A DNA stretch of 64,000 nucleotides. Source: Oryzisolibacter sp. LB2S. Its GTDB lineage: Bacteria; Pseudomonadota; Gammaproteobacteria; Burkholderiales; Burkholderiaceae_C. Within the stretch, counting starts at the first letter, position 1. Every line of letters begins with the position of its first letter. The notes below the pieces were generated by a model. That model was not told the origin of the DNA. It did no database searches and worked only from the letters and a program-made list of their open reading frames with translations. Both the position numbers and the translations under genes were made by a program. The stretch is from the NCBI RefSeq assembly GCF_040732315.1, contig NZ_CP160388.1, positions 2,322,494 to 2,386,493 on the forward strand, given 5' to 3'. Below are positions 54,708 to 62,926 of this stretch, one piece after another.

Positions 54708-56045
54708 TCAGTTGCTCAGCTCTTCCTTGCGGATGCGCGTGATCGGTGCCAGCACCGTGGGCAGCTGCTGGATCTGGGCCAGCGCCGCATCCATGTCGCC
54801 CTCGCGCGTGTCGTGCGTGAGGATGATGAGGTCGGTCTGCGTCGATCCCTCGCCGCCCACCTCGTCGGCCTCGCGCTGCAGCACGGCATCGATGCTGATG
54901 CCGGCGCCGGCCAGCAGGCCGGTGATCCTGGCCAGCACGCCGGCCTCGTCGGCCACGCGGATGCGCAGGTAGTAGCTCGTCACCACGTCGGCCATGGGCA
55001 GCACGGGCAGGTCCTTGCCGGCCTCGCCCAGCGTGTGGCTCTGGAAGGCCAGCGGCGGCACGCGGTGCGTGGGGTCGGCCTCGATCAGGCGCGTGATGTC
55101 CACCAGGTCGGCTATCACGGCGCTGGCCGTGGGCTCGCTGCCCGCGCCCTTGCCGTAGTACAGCGTCGTGCCCACGGCGTCGCCATGCACGACGACGGCG
55201 TTCATCGCGCCCTCGACGTTGGCGATCAGGCGCTTGGCCGGCACCAGGCTGGGGTGTACGCGCAGCTCCACGCCCTTGTCGGTGCGCTTGGTGATGCCCA
55301 GCAGCTTGATGCGGTAGCCGAGCTGCTCGGCGTAGCGGATGTCGGCCGCGGCGAGCTTGGTGATGCCCTCGACATAGGCCTTGTCGAACTGCACCGGAAT
55401 GCCAAAGGCGATGGCGCTCATGATCGTGGCCTTGTGCGCGGCGTCCACGCCCTCGATGTCGAAGGTCGGGTCGGCCTCGGCATAGCCCAGGCGCTGGGCC
55501 TCCTTGAGCACCACGTCGAAGTCCAGGCCCTTGTCGCGCATCTCGGACAGGATGAAGTTGGTCGTGCCGTTGATGATGCCGGCCACCCACTGGATCTGGT
55601 TGGCCGTCAGGCCCTCGCGCAGCGCCTTGATGATGGGGATGCCGCCGGCCACGGCCGCCTCGTAGGCCACGACCACGCCCTTCTCGGCCGCGGCCTTGAA
55701 GATCTCCGTGCCGTGCACGGCCAGCAGCGCCTTGTTGGCCGTCACCACATGCTTGCCCGCGGCAATGGCCTCGAGCACCAGCTGGCGCGCGATGCCGTAG
55801 CCGCCGATGAGCTCGACGACGATGTCGATGTCGGGGTTGGCGATGACCTCGCGCGCATCGCCCACCACGCGGGCGCGCTCGCCCACGATGGAGCGGGCGC
55901 GCTCCACGTCCAGATCGGCCACGCAGGCGATCTCGATGCCGCGGCCCGCGCGGCGGCGGATCTCCTCCTGGTTGCGCGCAAGCACGTTGAACACGCCACT
56001 GCCCACGGTGCCGATACCGAGCAGGCCAACTTGGATGGGTTTCAT
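54708..56045 (-). CDS. hom: Homoserine dehydrogenase
   Basis: Hom reduces aspartate semialdehyde to homoserine, the branch point for threonine and methionine. The 445-residue protein starts MKPIQVGLLGIGTVGSGVFN (NAD(P) loop), has VTANKALLAVHG, the catalytic-Lys region DPTFDIEGVDAAHKATIMSA with GINGTTNFIL-type sequence (GIINGTTNFILSEM), and a C-terminal ACT domain (YYLRIRVADEAGVLARITGL) for threonine feedback. The start at 56045 is the family start; the frame is open six codons earlier. Confidence 0.96.
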   Translation of the reverse strand: MKPIQVGLLGIGTVGSGVFNVLARNQEEIRRRAGRGIEIACVADLDVERARSIVGERARVVGDAREVIANPDIDIVVELIGGYGIARQLVLEAIAAGKHVVTANKALLAVHGTEIFKAAAEKGVVVAYEAAVAGGIPIIKALREGLTANQIQWVAGIINGTTNFILSEMRDKGLDFDVVLKEAQRLGYAEADPTFDIEGVDAAHKATIMSAIAFGIPVQFDKAYVEGITKLAAADIRYAEQLGYRIKLLGITKRTDKGVELRVHPSLVPAKRLIANVEGAMNAVVVHGDAVGTTLYYGKGAGSEPTASAVIADLVDITRLIEADPTHRVPPLAFQSHTLGEAGKDLPVLPMADVVTSYYLRIRVADEAGVLARITGLLAGAGISIDAVLQREADEVGGEGSTQTDLIILTHDTREGDMDAALAQIQQLPTVLAPITRIRKEELSN

Positions 56046-56055
56046 ATCGAGGTTA

Positions 56056-56116
56056 CCAGTCAAAAGTGCCCGTAGCGCCCGCCAGACAAGCGCCTTAAGC
56101 TATTAAAAATATAGTT
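56056..56116. repeat. Hairpin repeat family A, copy between hom and the aminotransferase
   Basis: CAGTCAAAAGTGCCCGTAGC then GCCCGCCAGACAAGCGCCTTAAGCTATTAAAAATATAG. The arms are diverged, but TAGCGC..CCAGACAAGCGC and AGCTATTAAAAATATAG place it in the family. It fills the gap between the two genes. Confidence 0.6.
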
Positions 56117-57349
56117 TCATGCCGCCTTGGCGCGGCGCTGGCGATAGGCCGCCAGAAAACCGGCCAGGCGTCCGATGGCCTCACGCAGGTCATCCTCGTG
56201 CGGCAGGAAGACGATGCGGAAATGCTGGTTGTCCGAGTAGTTGAAGCCCGAGCCCTGCACCAGCATCACGCGCGTGGCGCGCAGCACCTCCATGAAGAAC
56301 TGGCGGTCGTCGGCAATCGGGTACATCTCCGGGTCGAGGCGCGGGAACATGTACAGCGCGGCGTGGGGCTTGACGCAGGTGACGCCGGGAATCTGCGTGA
56401 TCAGCTCATAGGCCAGGTCACGCTGACGGCACAGGCGCCCGCCGGGCTTGACCAGGTCGTTGATGCTCTGGTAGCCGCCCAGCGCCGTCTGAATGGCCCA
56501 CTGCCCCGGCACGTTGGAGCCGAGCTTGAGGTTGGCCAGCATGTTCAGGCCCTCGATGTAGTCGCGCGCATCCGACTTCGGGCCCGAGAGCACCATCCAG
56601 CCCGCGCGGTAGCCGCAGCTGCGATAGGCCTTGGAGAGCGAATTGAAGGTCAGCGTGAGCACATCGGTGGACAGGCTGGCCATGGAGGTGAACTTGACGC
56701 CGTCGTAGAGCACCTTGTCGTACACCTCGTCGACCAGCAGCACCAGGTTGTGCTCGCGCGCGATCTGGATGATGCCCTTGAGCAGCTCCACCGGATACAG
56801 CACGCCCGTGGGGTTGTTCGGGTTGATGACCACGATGCCGCGCGTGCGCGGCGTGATCTTGGCGCGCATGTCCTCCAGGTCGGGCAGCCAGCCGTTGTCC
56901 TCGTCGCAGCGGTAGTGCACGGGCCTGCCACCCGAGAGCGAGGTCGCGGCCGTCCACAGCGGATAGTCGGGCATGGGCACGAGCAGCTCGTCGCCATCGT
57001 TGAGCAGCGCATTCGTGGCCATCACGATGAGCTCGCTGGCGCCGTTGCCCAGGTAGATGTCGTCCAGCGTCACGCCGGCAATGCCGAGCTGCTGGGTGTA
57101 GTGCATCACCGCCTTGCGCGCGGCAAAGATGCCCTTGCTGTCCGAATAGCCGGCCGAGTTCGGCAGGTTGCGGATCATGTCCTGCTGGATCTCCTCGGGC
57201 GCATCGAAGCCGAACGGCGCCATGTTGCCGATGTTGAGCTTGATGATCTTCTGCCCCTCGTCCTCCATCTGCTTGGCCGCATCCACGATGGGACCGCGGA
57301 CATCGTAGAGAACATTGTTGAGCTTGACGGACTTGAGGATAGGCTTCAT
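56117..57349 (-). CDS. alaT: PLP-dependent aminotransferase, AlaT (glutamate-pyruvate) type
   Basis: The 410-residue class I aminotransferase resembles AlaT of Escherichia coli, which makes alanine from pyruvate and glutamate. It has VLYDVRGPIVDAAKQMEDEG, GAS-rich LGNGASELIVMATNALLNDGD, VINPNNPTGVLYP, the PLP Lys in TFNSLSKAYRSCGYRAGWM and FRIVFLPHEDDLREAI. The length and the first 50 residues fit AlaT rather than AspC. It precedes hom on the same strand and is likely co-transcribed with the threonine genes. It ends beside a repeat copy. Confidence 0.9.
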   Translation of the reverse strand: MKPILKSVKLNNVLYDVRGPIVDAAKQMEDEGQKIIKLNIGNMAPFGFDAPEEIQQDMIRNLPNSAGYSDSKGIFAARKAVMHYTQQLGIAGVTLDDIYLGNGASELIVMATNALLNDGDELLVPMPDYPLWTAATSLSGGRPVHYRCDEDNGWLPDLEDMRAKITPRTRGIVVINPNNPTGVLYPVELLKGIIQIAREHNLVLLVDEVYDKVLYDGVKFTSMASLSTDVLTLTFNSLSKAYRSCGYRAGWMVLSGPKSDARDYIEGLNMLANLKLGSNVPGQWAIQTALGGYQSINDLVKPGGRLCRQRDLAYELITQIPGVTCVKPHAALYMFPRLDPEMYPIADDRQFFMEVLRATRVMLVQGSGFNYSDNQHFRIVFLPHEDDLREAIGRLAGFLAAYRQRRAKAA

Positions 57350-57467
57350 TGCGCAGGCCTGAGCGGGGATGACAGGTGAAACCTATAATTTGACCACAGA
57401 TCCCCGCCCGCACGCCGGGCACTGCGCCCCGCCCACCAGACGGTCAGGCCCTCACCGCAACGCACCC

Positions 57468-57839
57468 ATGAAATTCCAGCCAGACCGCTTCGACGTGCAG
57501 ACCATCACGGCCTACGGCCCGGGCTGGATCAACGTGGATGCCGACCGCATCGACCACAGCATCATCGTCGGCGCACGCGGCCAGCGCATCGCCTGGGAAT
57601 GCCAGCGCTTCGAAGACCTGACGCCCGCGCATTTCGCCCGGCTGGCCGAGCAAGAAGCCGAGGTCGTCGTCTTCGGCAGCGGCCAGCGCCTGCGCTTTCC
57701 GCCGCCGGCCTGGCTGCAGCCGCTGATGGCGCGGCGCATGGGCCTGGAGACCATGGACACCCTGGCCGCCTGCCGCACCTACAACATCCTGGCCGGCGAG
57801 GGCCGCAACGTGATCGCAGCGCTCCTGCTGGAGACCTGA
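57468..57839 (+). CDS. Mth938-like domain protein
   Basis: The 123-residue protein matches the Mth938/DUF498 fold related to the NDUFAF3 complex I assembly factors: MKFQPDRFDVQTITAYGPGW, then INVDADRIDHSIIVGARGQR at the start, VVVFGSGQRLRFPPPAWLQP in the middle and AACRTYNILAGEGRNVIAAL near the end. Such proteins often sit beside peroxiredoxin or tRNA genes in beta-proteobacteria. Function is unknown. The start at 57468 is the usual one. It is divergent from alaT. Confidence 0.87.
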   Translation: MKFQPDRFDVQTITAYGPGWINVDADRIDHSIIVGARGQRIAWECQRFEDLTPAHFARLAEQEAEVVVFGSGQRLRFPPPAWLQPLMARRMGLETMDTLAACRTYNILAGEGRNVIAALLLET

Positions 57840-57867
57840 ATCCGCCGCTTAGAATACCGGCCTGCCT

Positions 57868-57955
57868 GGAGACTTGGGTGAGTGGTTTAAACCAGCAGTC
57901 TTGAAAACTGCCGACGGGCAACCGTCCGTGAGTTCGAATCTCACAGTCTCCGCCA
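57868..57955 (+). tRNA. tRNA-Ser (anticodon TGA)
   Basis: An 88-base tRNA with a long variable arm. The acceptor stem GGAGACT pairs with AGTCTCC, the discriminator is G, and CCA is encoded. The anticodon loop reads CTTGAAA, anticodon TGA. The T loop GTTCGAATC is present. A TAGAAT box at 57850-57855 may be its -10. Confidence 0.96.
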
Positions 57956-57979
57956 CCGCACCACACAGAACGGGCATGA

Positions 57980-58705
57980 ATGGCCCGTTTCGCATTTCTG
58001 CGCACCGCCGTGAACCGCCTGATCACCGACGAAATTGACATCCTCGCCGAGTTGCTGCCCGCACCCGGCCCACGGGTCATCGAGCTCGGTTGTGGCGCGG
58101 CCCGCATGGCGCGGCAGATGCTGCAGCGCTGGCCCGACATGACCTATGTGGGACTGGAGGTCGATGCCATACAGCATGCGCGCAATCTGCAGGACCCACC
58201 CGCACACATGCGTTTTGTTGCCGCGGGCGCGCAGAACATTCCTTGCGAGGATGGGCTGTTCGACCTGGCGCTGATGCTCAAGTCGCTGCACCATGTTCCT
58301 CTCGATGCCATGGACCGGGCATTGGCCGAGGTGGCACGCGTGCTGCGCCCGGGCGGCCATCTGTATGTCTCCGAGCCCGTCTATGATGGGCCGCTCAACG
58401 AGATCACGCGGCTGTACAACGACGAGGGCACCGTGCGCGCCGCGGCGCAGGCGGCCGTGGATCGCGCGCTGGCCGCCGGCGCCAGCCCCTGGCTGGAAGT
58501 GGCCGAGCGGCGCTTTGACATGCCGGTGCGCTTTGCCGACTTTGCCGAGTTCGAGCGCCGCATGATGCGCCCGACATTTGCCGACCACCATATCGACGAC
58601 GCCCTGCAAGCGCGCGTGGCCGCGGCGTTTGCGCCCCACTGCTCGGCGCAGGGCGCACGCTTTGTGCGACCCATGCATGTGCGGCTGCTGCAGCGCAGGC
58701 GCTAA
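57980..58705 (+). CDS. Class I SAM-dependent methyltransferase
   Basis: The 241-residue protein is a small-molecule-type methyltransferase: PRVIELGCGAARMARQMLQR (SAM glycine loop), YVGLEVDAIQHARNL (acidic residue), AAGAQNIPCEDGLFDLALML and KSLHHVPLDAMDRALAEVAR, ending with a second SAM-binding segment VLRPGGHLYVSEPVY. It begins 25 bp after tRNA-Ser. Substrate unknown. The remnant of an insertion sequence starts directly after the stop codon. Confidence 0.87.
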   Translation: MARFAFLRTAVNRLITDEIDILAELLPAPGPRVIELGCGAARMARQMLQRWPDMTYVGLEVDAIQHARNLQDPPAHMRFVAAGAQNIPCEDGLFDLALMLKSLHHVPLDAMDRALAEVARVLRPGGHLYVSEPVYDGPLNEITRLYNDEGTVRAAAQAAVDRALAAGASPWLEVAERRFDMPVRFADFAEFERRMMRPTFADHHIDDALQARVAAAFAPHCSAQGARFVRPMHVRLLQRRR

Positions 58706-58893
58706 GACAACCCTCCCCCACCCTCTTCAATCATCGCCTTGATGGGCTTGACCAAGTGCTCTTACACCTTCGGCGGCGCCTTGGTGCTGCGGTAGTACAC
58801 CGTGCGCCGGGGCACCTCGAACCACTGGCACAGCTTGACCAGGCTGACCTGGATGCCGTCTTCAGCCAATCCCTGCTGAAGGCTGAGGATCAT
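58706..58893 (-). pseudogene. IS3-type transposase orfB, N-terminal remnant with stop
   Basis: Overlapping the end of orfA, a frame opens MILSLQQGLAEDGIQVSLVK then LCQWFEVPRRTVYYRSTKAP and meets TAA at 58762-58764 after KV; the frame then continues EHLVKPIKAMIEEGGG and is cut at the methyltransferase stop. The catalytic DDE part is missing. Confidence 0.72.
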
Positions 58894-59207
58894 TTCTCGT
58901 CCTCGTTGCCCAGCAGGGAGGCCAGCTTTTTTCTGGCACGCAGCTCCAACATGGCTTCGCCGTAGGCCTCCTGCAGTTCACGCAGTTGCTTCTCGTACTG
59001 CTCTTTGACTTCCAACGGCTTGGTGCGCAGGGCGTTTTCCATGCCGCGCTTGCCGTCATCGACCCACTGCTCGACTTCGGAGGGGCTGAGATCGAAGGCC
59101 CGGCTGGCCTCTGAGATCGTGGTCTTGCCCTGGATGATGTCCAGAACCAGGGCGGTTTTGCGCTTGGCTGTCCAGCGCTTGATGTCGTCTTCCATCAGGG
59201 TGCTCAT
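58890..59207 (-). CDS. IS3-type transposase orfA, helix-turn-helix protein
   Basis: The 105-residue product MSTLMEDDIKRWTAKRKTAL followed by VLDIIQGKTTISEASRAFDL is the DNA-binding OrfA of an IS3-group element, with a coiled segment (QYEKQLRELQEAYGEAMLEL). It remains open but its partner orfB is truncated, so the element cannot transpose by itself. The start at 59207 has AAGGAAACG upstream. No inverted terminal repeats were recognised in the 236 bp upstream. Confidence 0.8.
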   Translation of the reverse strand: MSTLMEDDIKRWTAKRKTALVLDIIQGKTTISEASRAFDLSPSEVEQWVDDGKRGMENALRTKPLEVKEQYEKQLRELQEAYGEAMLELRARKKLASLLGNEDEK

Positions 59208-59443
59208 CGTCGTTTCCTTCAACGTTAACACCTGTGCAGGAATTCACTGGGTCAATACAGTCTCTACTTCTCAGCACGCTGGATTTGTGGGGGGATTACC
59301 CGTCCAGCTTGCCAAACGAGTCGAGAAGACACTATCGGCGAACTAGTGCCCCCTCAAGGCGCCAACTCCAATGTGGAATATGAATGGCCGGTTCAGGGCA
59401 GAAATTCAGGAGAAAAATCGATGCTTTTTCAGCATCTGAAAGC

Positions 59444-59479
59444 AAAAAACCCTTGCAAACCATAGATTTGCAAGGGTTT
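59444..59479 (-). terminator. Terminator of the tRNA operon
   Basis: AAACCCTTGCAAA and TTTGCAAGGGTTT form a perfect 13-bp stem with a 7-base loop. On the minus strand it is followed by TTTTTT, and it lies directly after tRNA-Asp. Confidence 0.88.
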
Positions 59480-59486
59480 CCATTGG

Positions 59487-59563
59487 TGGCGGAGTGGACG
59501 GGACTCGAACCCGCGACCCCCGGCGTGACAGGCCGGTATTCTAACCGACTGAACTACCACTCC
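59487..59563 (-). tRNA. tRNA-Asp (anticodon GTC)
   Basis: A 77-base tRNA. The acceptor stem GGAGTGG pairs with CCACTCC, discriminator G, CCA encoded. The anticodon loop reads CTGTCAC, giving GTC. It is the last of three co-directional tRNA genes, before a terminator. Confidence 0.96.
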
Positions 59564-59610
59564 GCGTCGGTATTGCGTTCGACTCTTGCGAATCCAAGTG
59601 CAATAAAACT

Positions 59611-59686
59611 TGGCGACCCTACGGGGATTCGAACCCCGGTACTCACCGTGAAAGGGTGATGTCCTAGGCCTCTAGACGATAGGGTC
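59611..59686 (-). tRNA. tRNA-Glu (anticodon TTC)
   Basis: A 76-base tRNA with acceptor stem GACCCTA/TAGGGTC, discriminator G and encoded CCA. The anticodon loop CTTTCAC gives TTC. It is the middle gene of the tRNA cluster. Confidence 0.96.
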
Positions 59687-59713
59687 AAAACCTAAGAACT
59701 TCCGTTCAGTTTT

Positions 59714-59789
<76 letters not shown>

Positions 59790-59859
59790 AAACCTTGTCG
59801 GAACCATGGTGGATTGGGCTTTGGCTTTTGACCATATGTCTGCACCACCGAAGACCGCA

Positions 59860-59887
59860 ACTATAGCAGAAAGATTTGGCGGCAAAA
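59860..59887 (-). promoter_or_regulatory. Likely promoter of the tRNA-Ala/Glu/Asp operon
   Basis: On the minus strand TATAGT (59865-59860) lies 16 bp after TTTTGC (59887-59882) and is followed by a GC-rich discriminator (TGCGGTC), as in stable-RNA promoters. It lies about 70 bp upstream of tRNA-Ala. Confidence 0.5.
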
Positions 59888-60009
59888 CAAGAAACGGCTC
59901 ATTTTTCTCTGTGAATCGCGAGCACGCCTGATCGGCCCCTTCTTTGGCACATCGCGCGATGTGCAGAAACGGGTGACACGCGCAATGCAGGCACGGCATA
60001 CTCGCGCCC

Positions 60010-60912
60010 ATGCGCCTGCCCCCCTCCGCCCTCACGCCACTGACAGCCATGCTCCTGTGCAGCGTCGCCTGGGGCGCGACGGCTGCGCCGGGCAATGCAG
60101 GCGATGCCACGCTGGCCGCAAGGCTGCGCAATGAGGCCATCGCCTACGAGCATGCCGAAGGGGTGCCACGCGACACGGCCAAGGCCGTGCAGCTGTATTG
60201 CGCGAGCGCACGCATGGGCGACATGCAGGCCCAGTACAACCTGGGATGGATGTACGCCCATGGGCGGGGCGTGGCGCGCAATGATGCGACGGCGGCCTAT
60301 TTCTTCCATGCTGCGGCCGAACAGGGTCTGGACGTGGCCGCACGCATGCTCAAGGTCGTCGGGGGCGTCACCGGCGAGGTGCCCGAGTGCATGCGCCCGG
60401 CCGCGCGCGCCATTGCCCAGGCAGGCAAGCCCGGTGTGGACTACCGTACCGTCGCGCCGCGCAAGATCGTCGACCTGGTGCACAAAATGGCGCCGCAGTA
60501 CCAGATCGAGCCGCAACTGGCGCTGGCCATCATTGCCGCCGAATCCAACTTCAACCCCGAGGCGGTGTCTCCCAAGAACGCTCAGGGACTGATGCAGCTG
60601 ATTCCCGAGACCAGCGAGCGCTTCAACGTCAAGAACCCGTACGACCCGGCCCAGAACATCCGCGGTGGCCTGTCCTACCTGCGCTGGCTGCTGGCCTACT
60701 TCGAGGGCGACGTGGCGCTGGTGGCCGCGGCCTACAACGCCGGCGAGGGCAAGGTCGAGCGCTACCGCGGCGTACCCCCCTACCAAGAGACGCGCGCCTA
60801 TGTGCAGCGCATCCTCAAGGCCGTGGGAGCGGCCTTCCACCCGTTCGACCGCAGCGTGACGCAGCCGTCACCGGCGCTTGATCGAATCCGGTTGGCTCTG
60901 CAACCCAAGTAG
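60010..60912 (+). CDS. Lytic murein transglycosylase (SLT) with Sel1-like repeats
   Basis: The 300-residue periplasmic protein cleaves peptidoglycan strands. It has a signal peptide ending about TAAPGN, two Sel1-type repeats (AVQLYCASARMGDMQAQYNL, GWMYAHGRGVARNDATAAYF) and a C-terminal SLT domain, in which AIIAAESNFNPEAVSPKNAQ contains the catalytic Glu, followed by GLMQLIPETSERFNV, GGLSYLRWLLAYF and AAYNAGEGKVERY. The gene is divergent from the tRNA cluster. The domain order Sel1 then SLT is found in other beta-proteobacteria. Confidence 0.9.
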   Translation: MRLPPSALTPLTAMLLCSVAWGATAAPGNAGDATLAARLRNEAIAYEHAEGVPRDTAKAVQLYCASARMGDMQAQYNLGWMYAHGRGVARNDATAAYFFHAAAEQGLDVAARMLKVVGGVTGEVPECMRPAARAIAQAGKPGVDYRTVAPRKIVDLVHKMAPQYQIEPQLALAIIAAESNFNPEAVSPKNAQGLMQLIPETSERFNVKNPYDPAQNIRGGLSYLRWLLAYFEGDVALVAAAYNAGEGKVERYRGVPPYQETRAYVQRILKAVGAAFHPFDRSVTQPSPALDRIRLALQPK

Positions 60913-61023
60913 CGTGGACACGCTGTCGGGGACCATATAACCGCGCGTCCACGCTGTGCTACGCGCCCCCAGACACCCCGCTCACTGGGCCCAATGCGGG
61001 CGATGACGGTAAGCTGCGCCTCG

Positions 61024-61560
61024 ATGACTACTGACAATCTTTCCACCCTGGCCCACCTCACCGACAAGGCACCGCACGAAGCCGTGCGCGTGCTCATGGT
61101 CTGCATGGGCAACATCTGCCGCAGCCCCACGGCGCAAGGCGTACTCGAGCACATGGCGACCCGCGCGCGCCTCGCCGTCACCGTGGACTCGGCCGGCACC
61201 TATGGCGCGCACGCGGGCGAGCCGCCCGACAAGCGCGCCCAAATCCATGCCGCGCGACGCGGCTACGACCTGTCGGCCCAGCGTGCGCGCCGCCTGCGTG
61301 CCGAGGACTTCACCGCATTCGACCTGGTGCTGGTCATGGACGAAGACAACGAGGCCGCGGCCGCAGCGCTCTGCCCGCCAACGGAGCGCCACCGCCTGCG
61401 CCGGCTCACGGACTTCTGCCGCACACATGCGGTGGATGAGGTGCCCGACCCGTATTACGGCAACGCCCAGGGCTTCGAGCGTGTGCTGGACATCGTGGAG
61501 GACGCCTGCGCGGGGCTGCTGGACAGCATCGCCGTAGTGAAAAGGGCCGGCACGCAGTAG
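61024..61560 (+). CDS. Low-molecular-weight protein tyrosine phosphatase
   Basis: The 178-residue protein has the LMW-PTP signature CMGNICRSPTAQGV (CX5R loop with catalytic Cys and Arg near the N-terminus) and the general-acid Asp in EVPDPYYGNAQGFERVLDIV. Such enzymes dephosphorylate tyrosine kinases of the polysaccharide-export type or small molecules; none of these partners is nearby. The ATG at 61024 gives a 19-residue extension before the core strand VRVLMVCMGN; a start ten codons upstream is possible. Confidence 0.92.
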   Translation: MTTDNLSTLAHLTDKAPHEAVRVLMVCMGNICRSPTAQGVLEHMATRARLAVTVDSAGTYGAHAGEPPDKRAQIHAARRGYDLSAQRARRLRAEDFTAFDLVLVMDEDNEAAAAALCPPTERHRLRRLTDFCRTHAVDEVPDPYYGNAQGFERVLDIVEDACAGLLDSIAVVKRAGTQ

Positions 61561-61658
61561 GCCGAGCCATAGGAACAGCGCCAAAACTGCCGCCCTGCAC
61601 ATCGCTGCCGGATGCAGGGCCAATGCTGGCCGAGGCTGCTTCTCCCGAACGACAAAAT

Positions 61659-61688
61659 TTAGAATTTCATTAACTTAGAATTTTCTAA
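61659..61688. promoter_or_regulatory. AT-rich operator before the DsrE-like gene
   Basis: TTAGAATTTTCTAA is an inverted repeat (TTAGAA and TTCTAA) at 61675-61688, and TTAGAATTT is repeated at 61659-61667. The stretch is far more AT-rich than its surroundings and overlaps a TATAAAAT box. The form recalls ArsR/BigR-type operators of sulfide-responsive genes, a resemblance only. Confidence 0.5.
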
Positions 61689-61732
61689 TATAAAATCGGT
61701 ACTCTGTTCCACTCGCCTCAAGGAATCATTCG

Positions 61733-62161
61733 ATGCAACCGATCCGCAAACCCTTGCTTGCCCTGTCCACCGCTGCCCTGCTGGTCGCAGGCACGGCCCA
61801 CGGCGAAGAGCTGTTTGTCAATATTCACAGCGGCAATGCCATGGCCCAGGGCGCCGGACTGGTGCTCGCGGGACAGGCTCTGGAGCAAAAGGCCCAGGTA
61901 CGAGTGCTGCTGTGCGACGCGGCTGCCGACATTGCCCTTGTCGGTCAACAAAACCTGCCCAAGCTCAAACCCCGCGACGCAACCACACAGCAGATGCTGC
62001 AAGGCGTCATCAAAGCAGGCGCAAAGGTTGAAGTCTGCGCGCTGTACCTGCCCAACACCGGCCACAAGCCCGCCGACCTGATCGAAGGAGTGACCCCTGC
62101 CAAGCCGCCAGAGGTCGCCGCACACCTGCTCAAGCCAGGCGTCAAGACGCTCGCGTTCTGA
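61733..62161 (+). CDS. DsrE/F-like periplasmic protein
   Basis: The 142-residue product has a signal peptide (LLALSTAALLVAGTAHGEEL) and a DsrE-like sulfur-carrier fold: ELFVNIHSGNAMAQGAGLVL, VRVLLCDAAADIALVG and AKVEVCALYLPNTGHKPADL. It has two Cys, one in LLCDAA and one in VEVCAL, that could carry sulfane sulfur. An AT-rich palindrome upstream and a strong terminator downstream show a single-gene unit. Function in sulfide or thiosulfate handling is inferred. Confidence 0.78.
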   Translation: MQPIRKPLLALSTAALLVAGTAHGEELFVNIHSGNAMAQGAGLVLAGQALEQKAQVRVLLCDAAADIALVGQQNLPKLKPRDATTQQMLQGVIKAGAKVEVCALYLPNTGHKPADLIEGVTPAKPPEVAAHLLKPGVKTLAF

Positions 62162-62181
62162 CCGGCGGCAGGCAAAGCACA

Positions 62182-62211
62182 AGGCGTCCGTTCACGGGCG
62201 CCTGTTTTTTT
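62182..62211 (+). terminator. Rho-independent terminator after the DsrE-like gene
   Basis: AGGCGTCCG and CGGGCGCCT pair with one G-T wobble around loop TTCA, followed by GTTTTTTTG. Confidence 0.88.
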
Positions 62212-62465
62212 GTCCTGCGCGGCATCACCCTTGTAGGGAAATCCGGGTTGAATTCAGCATACAGCTCGCGCGTCGGGTCATAGGTCATAGGACAGGTTCA
62301 GAATCTGTACGGCCTGTTGTGCGCGCGCCGGCAGGGAAAGGCCCCACCCGGGGTAGCGGCAGGGGCGGCTGCAAGGGGAAACTTGATAAAGTGGCGGCGA
62401 TTTTTCATGGACTGCCTTCGTTGCGTTGAATGTCAATGGAACGCATTCTGGAAGTCACTCTTCAA
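62212..62465. other. Unexplained intergenic region
   Basis: No gene is visible here. The sequence has short direct repeats (TCATAGGTCATAGG), several GC-rich blocks and a possible hairpin region around CACCCGGGGTAGC. It is a possible site for a small RNA, but no family is recognised and no terminator was found at its end. Confidence 0.3.
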
Positions 62466-62490
62466 AACTGAAACCAATAAGATTTCAGTT
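62466..62490. promoter_or_regulatory. Inverted repeat AACTGAAA-N9-TTTCAGTT upstream of yggX
   Basis: A perfect 8-bp inverted repeat with 9-base spacing lies 44 bp before the yggX start. It may be an operator for a dimeric regulator; its identity is unknown. Confidence 0.45.
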
Positions 62491-62533
62491 CGTTATTACC
62501 AACACATCCGAAACACTCCAAGGATCTCCCGCC

Positions 62534-62806
62534 ATGGCACGCACCGTCCACTGCATCAAGCTCGGCAAGGAGGCTGAAGGCCTCGACTTCCCCCCCTACC
62601 CCGGCGAGCTGGGCAAGCGCATCTTCGAGAGCGTGAGCAAGCAGGCCTGGGGTGAGTGGCTCAAGCACCAGACCATGCTGGTCAACGAGAACCGCCTGAA
62701 CCTGGCCGACGCCCGCGCCCGCCAATACTTGGCGCGGCAGATGGAGAATCATTTCTTTGGCAGCGGCGCAGACGCTGCGGCGGGCTACGTACCGCCGAGC
62801 GCGTAA
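62534..62806 (+). CDS. yggX: Fe(2+)-trafficking protein YggX
   Basis: YggX protects iron-sulfur clusters from oxidation and supports iron handling. The 90-residue protein has [20 protein letters not shown] with the conserved Cys, [40 protein letters not shown] and [16 protein letters not shown], all diagnostic. The ATG at 62534 is the usual start. It is followed by a terminator and preceded by an 8-bp inverted repeat. Confidence 0.95.
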   Translation: MARTVHCIKLGKEAEGLDFPPYPGELGKRIFESVSKQAWGEWLKHQTMLVNENRLNLADARARQYLARQMENHFFGSGADAAAGYVPPSA

Positions 62807-62825
62807 GCACTTCGCCCTGCCCGCC

Positions 62826-62862
62826 CTGCCGCCACTGCCAACGCAGGAGGCGGCAGTTTTTT
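62826..62862 (+). terminator. Terminator after yggX
   Basis: CTGCCGCC and GGCGGCAG form a perfect 8-bp stem, followed by TTTTTT. The T-tract runs into a TTG that is therefore an unlikely start for the next gene. Confidence 0.85.
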
Positions 62863-62926
62863 GCCCACCGGATCTTTCACCTTGCTTCCATCGACCTCGC
62901 TGCTGGAGTCGTTCCAGGCCTCGCAG

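Noticed and set aside
62861..62926. TTG start giving a longer TRIC-type protein
   Set aside because: It lies in the T-tract of the yggX terminator and the added residues do not match the family N-terminus.
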